Virus record (IMG/VR): IMGVR_UViG_3300031963_013791
Coordinates: 44,664 to 108,663 of that record
Reading direction: 5' to 3' (one strand)
DNA length: 64,000 nt
Origin: a virus
A program made the translations under genes and the position numbers. The notes beneath the pieces are model-generated. The model was given only the letters and a program-made list of their open reading frames with translations. It did not search any database and was not told where the DNA came from. This document shows positions 24,176-31,712 of the stretch, in pieces. Position 1 is the first letter of the stretch. The number at the start of each line of letters is the position of its first letter.

Positions 24176-25027
24176 ATGAGCAAGATTTTAATTATACTGG
24201 TTCTTTTACTCAGGATCCCAACCTGCAGGAACGTTGATCACGAATTTGTGGACGGGGAAGACATGAGCAAAAAGGAGCCTTATAAATATTATGAGCTTTG
24301 TCTTAGGTCCATGTTAACGAATCCGGATTCCATGAATTTTGGACTGGGACCGGTGGTTCCTCCTATTAACAGTTTAAATTCAAAAGTTTTCCATGATACA
24401 TTAGTTGATCAGACTATTGAATTAAGGTTAATGACGGATGACGGAATGAATATAGTATTTAGGAATTTGACCAATCCTGAGATTTATAATGATATTGAAT
24501 CTTATGAATTCAAGGCTTATGATTCAAAAAATAATATTGTTTACCTATCACATAAAAAACAATATGGATACTTCAGGTTCTTTGGAGTCAGTTTAAATAC
24601 CGGGAACCAGTTTACCGTATATGTTAATGATACTCGGTCATCCAATGAAAAAATGTATTCTTGGAAATATTCCCCGGATATGGATTATTTGTTGAAGTCT
24701 GGTGATCTAGATAATGATATTTACGGTTGGGGTCTGGTTACGCTAAAAAATGGACAGGAGGGTCAAGCGATGTTTGAAAGATATACTGAATTTGTGACTA
24801 ATATTAAATGGGTGACTTTTGACCAATTCAGTTATGTTCTTACCAAGATTCCTTTCCGGGATGGATATAAGTATGATAAGGATTATGAATTTTATTATTC
24901 GTTGATGGAGGGGAATGCTCTTCCCGGGATTAGATTAAACGGAGATTACCTGTATCCAGTTACATATATTTTGGATGTCAAAGGCCATTTAATATCAGAA
25001 AAGATGACTGAAGTTAGGATAAAATGA
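24176..25027 (+). CDS. Secreted or membrane-associated protein, 283 aa
   Basis: N-terminal hydrophobic segment (MSKILIILVLLLRIPTC), possibly a signal peptide ending at Cys, then a large beta-rich domain with FRFFGVSLNTGNQFTVYV and an ending YLYPVTYILDVKGHL. No family recognised. It starts about 25 bases after the rightward class-1 promoter, so it may be driven by the sigma factor encoded next. Confidence 0.74.
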   Translation: MSKILIILVLLLRIPTCRNVDHEFVDGEDMSKKEPYKYYELCLRSMLTNPDSMNFGLGPVVPPINSLNSKVFHDTLVDQTIELRLMTDDGMNIVFRNLTNPEIYNDIESYEFKAYDSKNNIVYLSHKKQYGYFRFFGVSLNTGNQFTVYVNDTRSSNEKMYSWKYSPDMDYLLKSGDLDNDIYGWGLVTLKNGQEGQAMFERYTEFVTNIKWVTFDQFSYVLTKIPFRDGYKYDKDYEFYYSLMEGNALPGIRLNGDYLYPVTYILDVKGHLISEKMTEVRIK

Positions 25028-25218
25028 CGGCATTTGACTCAATATGACAAGGTTTTTAACATTATGGTTAAAAAAGTTAGAAATATAACAATATAAAAAT
25101 CAACAAGTTAGGAAAGACAAAGATTATTTATTCACATTGCTTGTCTATGTCATAAAAATAACAGATATTTGTCTTCTAAGTTATTAATTAAGTTAAACAA
25201 TATAAATCAACGAGGAAC

Positions 25219-25896
25219 ATGAAAAATTCAAGGAAGGAAAAAAAGGCCAAGTTTGCAGATAAGGATCTACAAGATCTTAAGATGCTAGAAGAAATCAAAT
25301 CTGGAAATGTGAATGCATATGAGGTGATATACAACAGGTATTACCGTTATATTCAGTATCACTGTTTTATGTCTGTCAAAGACCAGCAATTGGCCAATGA
25401 TTTGACTGTAGAGATTTTGACAAAAATTTATTTAAATATTGACAAATACTCGGTCAAGTATACTTTTAATTCTTGGGTGTGGAGTATTGTCAAGAATTAC
25501 GTCGTAGATTATATAAGGAAGAATAAGAACGAACCAGTTAACAGCAATCGAAATGCATCGATCGCTATTCAGGAAACCAGAGATGAGGGATCTGAATTCA
25601 GCACAGTGTATTCGAACCAGTTGGATTCTGGAGATATTAATCCGGAGGAATTGATGCAAGCCAAGTCTACAGAGAGGATACGTAGAGAATTTGTATTGAA
25701 CTTGTTGAATGGTTTGAATGAGCGAGAGAGGATGATCATCATTCATTATTACTTTGACGAGATGAGTTATGATGAGATTGCTGCTAAGCTTAACATTGGA
25801 CTAAGCCTTATGAAGGTAACCTTGTTAAGGACCAAGGAGAAGCTCAAGAATAAGATCGGAAGTTTTGACAAGATTTCTCACCTGCTTGCAGCCTAA
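25219..25896 (+). CDS. ECF-type RNA polymerase sigma factor
   Basis: 225 aa with region 2 (residues 30-110: YEVIYNRYYRYIQYHCF, DLTVEILTKIYLNIDKY, FNSWVWSIVKNYVVDYIRK) and region 4 (about 160-210: LNERERMIIIHYYFDEMSYDEIAAKLNI), without regions 1 and 3, as in extracytoplasmic-function sigma factors. It would direct host RNA polymerase to specific promoters. No anti-sigma gene is visible. The upstream gap has TTG then, 20 bases on, GATATTTG, close to the Bacteroidota -33/-7 pattern, so the host sigma may transcribe it first. The 38 class-1 elements in the window match ECF promoters (AAC-like -35, CGTA -10), making this protein the prime candidate regulator. Confidence 0.9.
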   Translation: MKNSRKEKKAKFADKDLQDLKMLEEIKSGNVNAYEVIYNRYYRYIQYHCFMSVKDQQLANDLTVEILTKIYLNIDKYSVKYTFNSWVWSIVKNYVVDYIRKNKNEPVNSNRNASIAIQETRDEGSEFSTVYSNQLDSGDINPEELMQAKSTERIRREFVLNLLNGLNERERMIIIHYYFDEMSYDEIAAKLNIGLSLMKVTLLRTKEKLKNKIGSFDKISHLLAA

Positions 25897-25910
25897 GCAA
25901 CGGGTGATAT

Positions 25911-26378
25911 ATGAAAGAACTAAAAAGAATATTTAAAAGATTAAAAAGATTTTTTGAAACGGATAGGTGGTTATTTCTGGATGATACCAGAGAGCCACCT
26001 ATTCATTTAAAAAGAATATTCTATATTGTCCGTGATTATGATGATTTTGTGGAGTACATTGAAACATATGGTATTCCGGAGATTATTTCCTTTGACCATG
26101 ATTTAAATTTAGAGCATACTAATTTCTTTTTTGAGAATGGGGGTTTTAGGAATCCGCCAGATCCGAGATATGAGATTTTTAAATTTAAAACTGGATATGA
26201 TTGTGCTTTATGGTTAATTGACTATTGTAAAAGGAACAATAAAGAGTTAAAAAAGGTATTTGTACATAGTCATAATCCAATGGGTCAAAGAAACATTTAC
26301 AACCTTATATGTAACTTTCAGAAAAAAGAATACGGTAAAATAAACTGCAAAATAGTAAGATGGAAATACCAAAAATAG
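25911..26378 (+). CDS. Cyclic-phosphate receiver (cREC) domain protein
   Basis: 155 aa with DRWLFLDDTREPP (about residue 18), IISFDHDLN (about 60) and VFVHSHNPMGQRN (about 123), the pattern of the cREC family, a receiver-like fold predicted to handle cyclic phosphates. Its biochemical activity has been predicted rather than shown, as far as I know. It begins 14 bases after the sigma gene and is probably co-transcribed. RNA end processing or nucleotide signalling are the natural hypotheses. Confidence 0.84.
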   Translation: MKELKRIFKRLKRFFETDRWLFLDDTREPPIHLKRIFYIVRDYDDFVEYIETYGIPEIISFDHDLNLEHTNFFFENGGFRNPPDPRYEIFKFKTGYDCALWLIDYCKRNNKELKKVFVHSHNPMGQRNIYNLICNFQKKEYGKINCKIVRWKYQK

Positions 26379-26506
26379 ATCCGAACTTAGACAATCAGAT
26401 CAAGTTCGTAGAATTCATGATCGAGACACAGAATATTGAAATACTTGTGGCGATAAAAAACAGTCTTTTAGAACTAAAAAAGATAAAAGAAGAAAAAAAG
26501 ATGTAA
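26360..26506 (+). CDS. Small helical protein, 48 aa
   Basis: MEIPKIDPNLDNQIKFVEF, then a helical, Lys-rich tail (LLELKKIKEEKKM). It overlaps the end of the cREC gene by 19 bases in another frame. Function unknown; the close spacing supports it as a gene. Confidence 0.55.
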   Translation: MEIPKIDPNLDNQIKFVEFMIETQNIEILVAIKNSLLELKKIKEEKKM

Positions 26507-26556
26507 CTTTGTGATAAGACATTACGTTTAAATTGAAAAATCTAAAACTAAAAACT

Positions 26557-26997
26557 ATGTTTGAAATCATTAAAAACCTACCGGTACCTGAAAAAACAGT
26601 TGCATCTAAGATGCCAAAACGTGCTCCTAAATATCCATTTGCGGATATGGAGATTGGTGATTGTTTGGCCTTTAACGCAGAAAGTATTAAAGACCCAGTT
26701 TACAAAAATGTATATGGTTCAGCAATGGCATATGCTCGTCGTGTAAGAGAAGGTTACACATTCCGTTTCGGTAAAATCGAGGAAGGCAAGTTTGGTTGCT
26801 GGAAGATTGTCTCGACAAAAAATGTCAAAGTTGAAGAGCCAGAGAATAAGCGTAAACGCAATTCAACGATTAACATTACAAAAGACATGTTGATTTCAGC
26901 TTTAGAAAGTGAAGGTACATTGAATGGTGCTTCTCGTATTTTGAATATTTCGAGTAGGACATTTAGTCGGTTGAAACAAAAATTTGAACTCGTATAA
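26557..26997 (+). CDS. HTH (Fis-type) DNA-binding protein
   Basis: 146 aa. The C-terminal 40 residues (MLISALESEGTLNGASRILN, then ISSRTFSRLKQKF) are a Fis-type helix-turn-helix. The N-terminal part has KYPFADMEIGDCLAF and GSAMAYARRV, a domain common in phage proteins. I used the ATG (MFEIIKN) instead of a TTG eight codons upstream. It may regulate transcription of this rightward block. Confidence 0.8.
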   Translation: MFEIIKNLPVPEKTVASKMPKRAPKYPFADMEIGDCLAFNAESIKDPVYKNVYGSAMAYARRVREGYTFRFGKIEEGKFGCWKIVSTKNVKVEEPENKRKRNSTINITKDMLISALESEGTLNGASRILNISSRTFSRLKQKFELV

Positions 26998-27030
26998 GTA
27001 TTTAACAACAATTTAAAAACAACTTCTAAA

Positions 27031-27702
27031 ATGAAAAACACTATTTTCTACGTTATTGCTTTTTTTGGTGTAGTAAGCTTGAGTAGCTGCTATACTACAC
27101 AAAGTGTTCCTTACAATGATTACAAGTTCAGCTTGGTAGATCAGCAAGGAAATGTCAAAGACACTGGTGATGCTTTGACTTACACTGATTCCACCATCAT
27201 TGCCTCTTTCGCTGTTGGCAAGAAAGATATTTCTATGGTTATGAGAAATCAATCTTCCAGTACGATCAAGGTTCTATGGGACGAATCATTGTTTATTAAG
27301 AATGGTAATCCCGGAAAGGTGATGCATGCTGGAGTCAAATTCACTGACCGCAATCAAGCACAGCCTCCAAGTGTGATTCCTGCGGGTACGACATTTGACG
27401 ATGTAATTGTACCTACGGATAATGTTTATTGGAGAGAGGGTTATTACAGTAAGTACGGTTCATCTCCGGGTGGATGGGAAAAGAAAGATCTATTACCATC
27501 TTATACTTCTAAAGGTGATCAGTTCGGAGTGTTCATGCCAATGACTGTTGGTGGTACCACAAAGGAATATAATTTTAATTTCCGTGTGGAGGATACGAAA
27601 ACTGTATACAAGCAGGAGAGAACCATGGATGTTGCTAAAACAACTTGGTTGACAATTGGTCTGACAGTGGTGCCTCTAATTATTCTGTTGGGTTCATATT
27701 AA
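27031..27702 (+). CDS. Lipoprotein, 223 aa
   Basis: Signal peptide ending VVSLSSCYT, a clear Bacteroidota lipobox (SLSSC). The mature protein has a beta-rich domain with DNVYWREGYYSKYGSS, then a C-terminal hydrophobic segment (LTIGLTVVPLIILLG) that could be a second membrane anchor. Function unknown; an outer-membrane or host-surface protein is possible. Confidence 0.84.
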   Translation: MKNTIFYVIAFFGVVSLSSCYTTQSVPYNDYKFSLVDQQGNVKDTGDALTYTDSTIIASFAVGKKDISMVMRNQSSSTIKVLWDESLFIKNGNPGKVMHAGVKFTDRNQAQPPSVIPAGTTFDDVIVPTDNVYWREGYYSKYGSSPGGWEKKDLLPSYTSKGDQFGVFMPMTVGGTTKEYNFNFRVEDTKTVYKQERTMDVAKTTWLTIGLTVVPLIILLGSY

Positions 27703-27726
27703 TAATTTAAATTAAAAAATATAGTT

Positions 27727-28392
27727 ATGGGAATTCTTTGTAAAATGTTGGATCACAAGAATGAAGCTATAAACTTCTGGGGTGAAAACTGCGAATATCT
27801 TTTGTTCAAATGCAAACGTTGTAATCATGAGGAGATCTTTTGTTCTTACGAAGGCAAAATTCTCAACAATGATGAGTTTGGAAAAAAGGTTTTAGACAAG
27901 ATGATGAAAGACAAGGAATTCTCAAAAGCTTGTCATATCCACAGTCAGTTTGTAAAAGCTGAGCATAGCAATCCTTTTAATTTCAAAAAGCAAGAGGAGG
28001 AATATGAAAGGATCAGGAAGGAATTTAATTTGACGGGTTTAAAAAGACCAGCATGTCCAATTGAATTATTCCGTGCGGGATTGTGGAAGGACATAAAGAA
28101 TGATTCTGGTACGGCAAAGAAAAAGTCAAATACCAAAATCAAGACCAAACCTATTGTAAATGATCCGGAGCCGGATAATGAGCAGGGAGAGATTTACAAT
28201 GTTTTCGAACCAGAAGACAATTCTTTTACCAACAAGGTCAAACCTATAAAATATAGTTTTGAATCTATCAGCAAGGGAGAGACTCTGGAAGAGCTTGAGA
28301 GATTAGAAAAGATCTATGCAGCTAGGGAGAATTATGAAAAGGCTGCTGATATTTACAAAAAGATTCAAAAGCTCAAAATGAACAAAAAGTAA
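27727..28392 (+). CDS. Zinc-ribbon protein with UVR-like C-terminus, 221 aa
   Basis: N-terminal CKRCNHEEIFC zinc-binding pair and other Cys near the start. The last 40 residues (LEELERLEKIYAARENYEKAAD, then IYKKIQKLK) resemble the UvrB/UvrC-interacting UVR motif, a helical hairpin. A Lys/Asp linker joins them. It may be an adaptor protein. It is the last gene of its unit before a strong terminator. Confidence 0.74.
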   Translation: MGILCKMLDHKNEAINFWGENCEYLLFKCKRCNHEEIFCSYEGKILNNDEFGKKVLDKMMKDKEFSKACHIHSQFVKAEHSNPFNFKKQEEEYERIRKEFNLTGLKRPACPIELFRAGLWKDIKNDSGTAKKKSNTKIKTKPIVNDPEPDNEQGEIYNVFEPEDNSFTNKVKPIKYSFESISKGETLEELERLEKIYAARENYEKAADIYKKIQKLKMNKK

Positions 28393-28418
28393 CCCTTAAC
28401 CCAAACCACACCACGAAG

Positions 28419-28448
28419 ACCCGCAGGATTTATCTGCGGGTTTTTTTT
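28419..28448 (+). terminator. Rho-independent terminator
   Basis: ACCCGCAG and CTGCGGGT arms, 7-base loop, then eight T. Ends the rightward block after the zinc-ribbon gene. Confidence 0.8.
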
Positions 28449-28480
28449 GTTTATTATAATATTATAATTAATTTTATTAA

Positions 28481-28876
28481 ATGGAATTCATAGAAAATAA
28501 CTTTGAGATAGAGCATATTAATTTGACTGATGCAAATTATATAAACTTAAATATAAATGATAAGCTGAAAGGTGTTCGTAGGAATCAATACGGTTTGGTC
28601 TTGTCAAAGATCAAATTAAAAAATAATGATGTTTACGAGATAGTTTTAAATTCTAACTCTAACGATAGAGCTACTGTAAGGTCGTATGTTGATGGGGATG
28701 AAAAATTAGATTCCTATTCTATACAGGAATACTTTATTAACGGAAAAAATAATTATTTAGAATTTAGTAATGAATCTTACTGTATGGTAATCAATTCAAA
28801 TGAACCGATGAAAAACAAATATGTTTTTTCTGATTACCGGGATGCGATTGGATATTTAGAATCGCTTGAAAAATAA
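28481..28876 (+). CDS. Hypothetical protein, 131 aa
   Basis: Asn-rich and acidic, with alternating strands (KGVRRNQYGLVLSKIKLK) and no signal or membrane segment. Starts 33 bases after the terminator and therefore needs a promoter in that gap. Not recognised. Confidence 0.7.
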   Translation: MEFIENNFEIEHINLTDANYINLNINDKLKGVRRNQYGLVLSKIKLKNNDVYEIVLNSNSNDRATVRSYVDGDEKLDSYSIQEYFINGKNNYLEFSNESYCMVINSNEPMKNKYVFSDYRDAIGYLESLEK

Positions 28877-28886
28877 GTTGTGGTAA

Positions 28887-29360
28887 TTAAATAAAATTTA
28901 AAAATAATTCATCATCATACTTTGTGTGTTTTTCTGCATGACAATTAGAACAAAGCATGATACATTTATCTAATTCTTTTTTGATAAATTCCCATGATTT
29001 GTGATTCATTTCAGCAATTGAAAAATCTTTTTCATCTGGATTCAGATGATGAAATTCTAAAGCAGCTAAACTTTTAGAATAACCACAATCTAAACACTTC
29101 CCCCCTTTATATTCTACTGCTCTTTTTTTTAATCTAAAACGTCTAATTCTCGTTATACATGTTGCACAACATTTTCTATTATGAGAATTTTCCTTCAATT
29201 TTTTATTACACAAAGCACAATTTATATTTTTAATTTTTACTCTAAAAATTTTATGCTTTTTTAACCACTTAGCTATTGTTGTTCTATGAACATTGTATAA
29301 TTTCCCAATTTCAATGTTAGTTTTACCTTCATTAATTAATTTTTCCAAATCTTTTTTCAA
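28887..29360 (-). CDS. HNH homing endonuclease-like protein with HTH
   Basis: About 157 aa: an N-terminal helix-turn-helix (EIGKLYNVHRTTIAKWLKKH), a zinc-binding CALCNKK...CCATC region, and an HNH core (KCLDCGYSKSLAALEFHHLNP... CIMLCSNCHAEKH), with the two Cys pairs and EFHH of the family. No ATG opens the frame; the start would be TTG. This fits a free-standing homing endonuclease or one that moved with an intron. A tRNA 5' fragment lies 50 bases upstream. Confidence 0.84.
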   Translation of the reverse strand: MKKDLEKLINEGKTNIEIGKLYNVHRTTIAKWLKKHKIFRVKIKNINCALCNKKLKENSHNRKCCATCITRIRRFRLKKRAVEYKGGKCLDCGYSKSLAALEFHHLNPDEKDFSIAEMNHKSWEFIKKELDKCIMLCSNCHAEKHTKYDDELFLNFI

Positions 29361-29409
29361 AATATTTTTTAAAATAAATATTAAGAAAAAAAGAAAAATT
29401 ACTTTTGGT

Positions 29410-29445
29410 ATTCAAAAATTGCTCTACCAACTGAGCTATATTACC
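29410..29445 (-). pseudogene. tRNA 5' fragment
   Basis: Reads GGTAATATAGCTCAGTTGGT and continues into AGAGCA, i.e. the 5' acceptor strand and a complete D arm of an ordinary tRNA; the anticodon region that follows is degenerate and no T arm or 3' acceptor strand is found nearby. It overlaps the last codons of the 58-aa gene. Probably a remnant, possibly of homing or recombination. Confidence 0.5.
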
Positions 29446-29617
29446 TTTTACCTTCTATTATTACTTTTGGTTCTACTACTCCTTTTGATTCTAAGTATTT
29501 GACAGCGTTATAAATATTGTTATGAACTCTGTACGGTGTTCTAGGTATAAGGCCACATTTTGGTGGATACACATGAACGGAATCACTACAGGAAAAAGTA
29601 ATAATTTTAGTTTCCAT
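29441..29617 (-). CDS. Small protein, 58 aa
   Basis: METKIITFSCSDSVHVYPPK, then CGLIPRTPYRVHNNIYNAV and a basic tail. Ends inside the tRNA fragment. Two Cys residues and a strand-helix pattern; function unknown. Confidence 0.55.
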   Translation of the reverse strand: METKIITFSCSDSVHVYPPKCGLIPRTPYRVHNNIYNAVKYLESKGVVEPKVIIEGKR

Positions 29618-29625
29618 TTTTTTTG

Positions 29626-29725
29626 TAGTCAGGACAGGATTCGAACCTGTATGTGGTAATCCTTTCAGATATTTCTCACTTACGTTTTTGCCGTATTAGC
29701 GTCTGCTCTATTCCGCCACCTGACT
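29626..29725 (-). tRNA. tRNA-like RNA C (class II, atypical anticodon region)
   Basis: Acceptor AGTCAGG/CCTGACT, the same D arm and T arm as RNAs A and B, 100 nt. The anticodon position holds TACG-GCAAAAA-CGTA: a 4-bp hairpin with a 7-base loop but C where U33 should be. Downstream it shares a block with RNA A (CG, C or T, AAGTGA, purine-A-purine, ATATCTG), so both come from one ancestor. Confidence 0.6.
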
Positions 29726-29801
29726 ATTTGTTTTTAAAATATCTTGTAACGGCAATTATGCCTAATATACAGATACTTGAATAAAATATTATCCAAGCCA
29801 T
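29724..29801 (-). CDS. Tiny membrane peptide, 25 aa
   Basis: MAWIIFYSSICILGIIAV followed by TRYFKNK: a single membrane helix with a positive C-terminus. Its stop codon is the first triplet of tRNA-like RNA C. Fits the gap exactly, but the frame is too short to be sure. Confidence 0.4.
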   Translation of the reverse strand: MAWIIFYSSICILGIIAVTRYFKNK

Positions 29802-29817
29802 AATTTTAATTTTTGTT

Positions 29818-29969
29818 GTCAGGACAGGATTCGAACCTGTATTGTGTAGAGGATAAGGCTTCAACGTCGGTCGTGCTACACCACCCGACAGTATTTTGAC
29901 AACTCAAGGTTGTCCAAGTATGCTTAAGCACCATCACCTTATCGCTTGCGTTTCCGGTACGCACCTGAC
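29818..29969 (-). ncRNA. 152-nt structured RNA with tRNA acceptor and T arm (RNA D)
   Basis: The ends are the same as in RNAs A-C (GTCAGG/CCTGAC acceptor and an ACAGG-TTCGAAT-CCTGT T arm), but there is no D arm. The interior can form TGCGT/ACGCA (7-base loop), GATAAGG/CCTTATC as a long-range stem, a TGCTTAAGCA palindrome, GACAAC/GTTGTC and GTCGG/CCGAC. An inner 74-base part also begins TGTCGGG and ends CCTGACA, but it cannot fold as a tRNA. It is far shorter than tmRNA and has no tag-like reading frame that I can see. Function unknown. Confidence 0.55.
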
Positions 29970-29982
29970 CATTTAATTTATG

Positions 29983-30055
29983 TAGTCCATACGGGAATCG
30001 AACCCGTGTTTCCTCCGTGAAAGGGAGATGTCCTAGACCCCTAGACGAATGGACC
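29983..30055 (-). tRNA. trnE: tRNA-Glu (anticodon TTC)
   Basis: A complete, normal cloverleaf of 73 nt: acceptor GGTCCAT/ATGGACT, D arm, anticodon stem TCTCC/GGAGG with loop CTTTCAC (anticodon TTC, U33 present), and T arm ACGGG-TTCGATT-CCCGT. CCA is not encoded. Serves as the internal control against the atypical RNAs beside it. Confidence 0.93.
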
Positions 30056-30061
30056 AGTATT

Positions 30062-30274
30062 TTAATTTAAATATATAGTTCTGATATACTGAGGATCTCC
30101 ATCGATGTATATAAACATGAGTTGAATATGTTTTGCTTGATCTAGCGTTTCTTTGAACTCGTCTGAATTCATGTAAATATCAACTCGTTGTTTAAGCCAA
30201 GTTTTTTTTGCCTCCTTGATGATCTCACTAATATGTTTAGGACTCTTGTTCCTATTGTTTTTACCGTCAGTCAT
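30062..30274 (-). CDS. Hypothetical protein, 70 aa
   Basis: Basic N-terminus (MTDGKNNRNKSPKHISEII) and a helical middle (KKTWLKQRVDIYM), ending in a strand. Coupled by ATGA to the upstream gene. Possibly DNA- or RNA-binding because of the charge, otherwise unknown. Confidence 0.68.
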   Translation of the reverse strand: MTDGKNNRNKSPKHISEIIKEAKKTWLKQRVDIYMNSDEFKETLDQAKHIQLMFIYIDGDPQYIRTIYLN

Positions 30275-30480
30275 AGATCTAAATTTTTGTTTACGTCGTC
30301 CATCATGATATTTGAATTCCTGTATGGTCTTTCACCCGGTTGATATCTGGTACCGGCCAGATAACCACTATAAAAGAATTCAAACAATCTTTCTTTATTT
30401 TGAATTTCATTTTTTTCTGCAAACAATTCGAACCATGAGTCAAATACCTTTCTTGACTTATCTCTAATTTCATTTATCAT
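30271..30480 (-). CDS. Hypothetical protein, 69 aa
   Basis: Helical and charged (KSRKVFDSWFELFAEKNEI), with a conserved-looking FFYSGYLAGTRYQPGE. The SGxxAGxxY part resembles small phage proteins. First gene of a two-gene unit after a terminator. Confidence 0.7.
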   Translation of the reverse strand: MINEIRDKSRKVFDSWFELFAEKNEIQNKERLFEFFYSGYLAGTRYQPGERPYRNSNIMMDDVNKNLDL

Positions 30481-30483
30481 ATT

Positions 30484-30510
30484 TATAGAGAGCTTTGAGG
30501 GCTCTCTATA
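30484..30510 (-). terminator. Hairpin terminator
   Basis: TATAGAGAGC/GCTCTCTATA arms with a 7-base loop, downstream of the 116-aa gene on the minus strand, followed by A/T-rich sequence. Confidence 0.6.
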
Positions 30511-30528
30511 AAAATAATAATTTTAAAA

Positions 30529-30879
30529 TTAAAAAACCAATTCAGCATTCTTTTTTTTCAGTACAACAATTTTTTCACCGAAATCATCTTCGAACACATC
30601 TACCAGATTCATAATTTCTAATTCATAAACTGACTGTTCAACACTTACTTGAATCACCAGCTTCTCGAATTCACTTTCTTGCCAGATCAATTCATCACCG
30701 TCGATAAACTTTTGGATTAATGATCCAGCGAACTTGTCAAAGAACAGTGTTCTTGCTTGTTCAGGGAAGTCAAATTGCTCAGAGAAATAATTTTCTTCCT
30801 CGAGGATTTTGACTGTTTCCGACGATACCTCACTCACTTCAAGAGGATACGGTACCACACTCATGTAGGTCTCAACCAT
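30529..30879 (-). CDS. Hypothetical protein, 116 aa
   Basis: Acidic, beta/alpha; starts MVETYMSVVPYPLEVSE, with a second ATG five codons in. Contains FSEQFDFPEQARTLFFDKFAG and a C-terminal KIVVLKKKNAELVF. Not recognised. No class-1 promoter was found here, consistent with the change of regime near 31 kb. Confidence 0.72.
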   Translation of the reverse strand: MVETYMSVVPYPLEVSEVSSETVKILEEENYFSEQFDFPEQARTLFFDKFAGSLIQKFIDGDELIWQESEFEKLVIQVSVEQSVYELEIMNLVDVFEDDFGEKIVVLKKKNAELVF

Positions 30880-30968
30880 GGCCGTTAAAATTTTTGGATT
30901 GCTAAAGACCGAAAGTATATTGTCAGATGAATGTAAACAAGTAATTATCCTTTTTTAATTATCAACAC

Positions 30969-31712
30969 TCATTTATTAATAACTTTCTCTCTTCCCTTTT
31001 TCTTTTGATAACCAGTCCAACCTTGCTTAGCTAACAGTGATTTAGCAGCTGCAGCCTTAGACCCTTTAGGTTGAGTTCCATGAATTAATAGAGCGAAAGA
31101 ATGATTATAATCATATGCATGAGAATCGTCATGATCTATTTCCAATCCTTTTTCTATAGCTTCCTGTTCACTGTATACAACCTCTGCATACTTAAGATTG
31201 TATTGATCGATCAATTTATCAAGCTTACCACCTTTTGAAGCGTTCAGTTTAAGGTTAACTGGGATATCATTAATACGATTGATCCAGTATTGAAGACTTT
31301 TTGTGTAAGCATAAAAGATACGATCAGGATTGTTTTTTGCAACAACAACCCAAGCGTCAAAGTAATTTTGATTAAAAAAGTCACCAGCTACATGAAGACG
31401 AACGATTTTGCCTTCACCGCTTTTTTTAATTTTAGGTAGACTTTGTTGAATCTTTTGCGACATTTCTTCAACAGTTTTAATATTCTTTAATTCGTTGAAG
31501 TTGTGATTTCTTTGTTCACGTACTGCAGGATAAAGACTTTCTTGTGAAGCTGAAAAGCATCGAAATTGAGTGTTTGCCCCGTCAGTAATTTTACCCGTCA
31601 CCGGATCAGCTTTAGAATAGCATTCGTTAGCGAAGGGGCAGCTCCAACCACTGGCCAGAGAGAAAGAAATAATGTTTTTGAGTTTAGCGTTACCCGCAGA
31701 GAATTTTAACAT
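30969..31712 (-). CDS. GP88-family phage protein
   Basis: 247 aa. Recognised from the Cys pattern CPFANECYSK with the later FRCFSASQE, the central RLHVAGDFFNQNYFDAW and the FYAYTKSL element, the hallmarks of the GP88 phage family (named from a mycobacteriophage gene product). The Cys residues could bind a metal or iron-sulfur cluster; the function has not been settled as far as I know. It is the first gene here with a class-1 promoter. Confidence 0.85.
   Translation of the reverse strand: MLKFSAGNAKLKNIISFSLASGWSCPFANECYSKADPVTGKITDGANTQFRCFSASQESLYPAVREQRNHNFNELKNIKTVEEMSQKIQQSLPKIKKSGEGKIVRLHVAGDFFNQNYFDAWVVVAKNNPDRIFYAYTKSLQYWINRINDIPVNLKLNASKGGKLDKLIDQYNLKYAEVVYSEQEAIEKGLEIDHDDSHAYDYNHSFALLIHGTQPKGSKAAAAKSLLAKQGWTGYQKKKGREKVINK

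Noticed and set aside
29818-29969. tmRNA
   Set aside because: Far too short, lacks the usual tmRNA 5' sequence and a tag-encoding frame.
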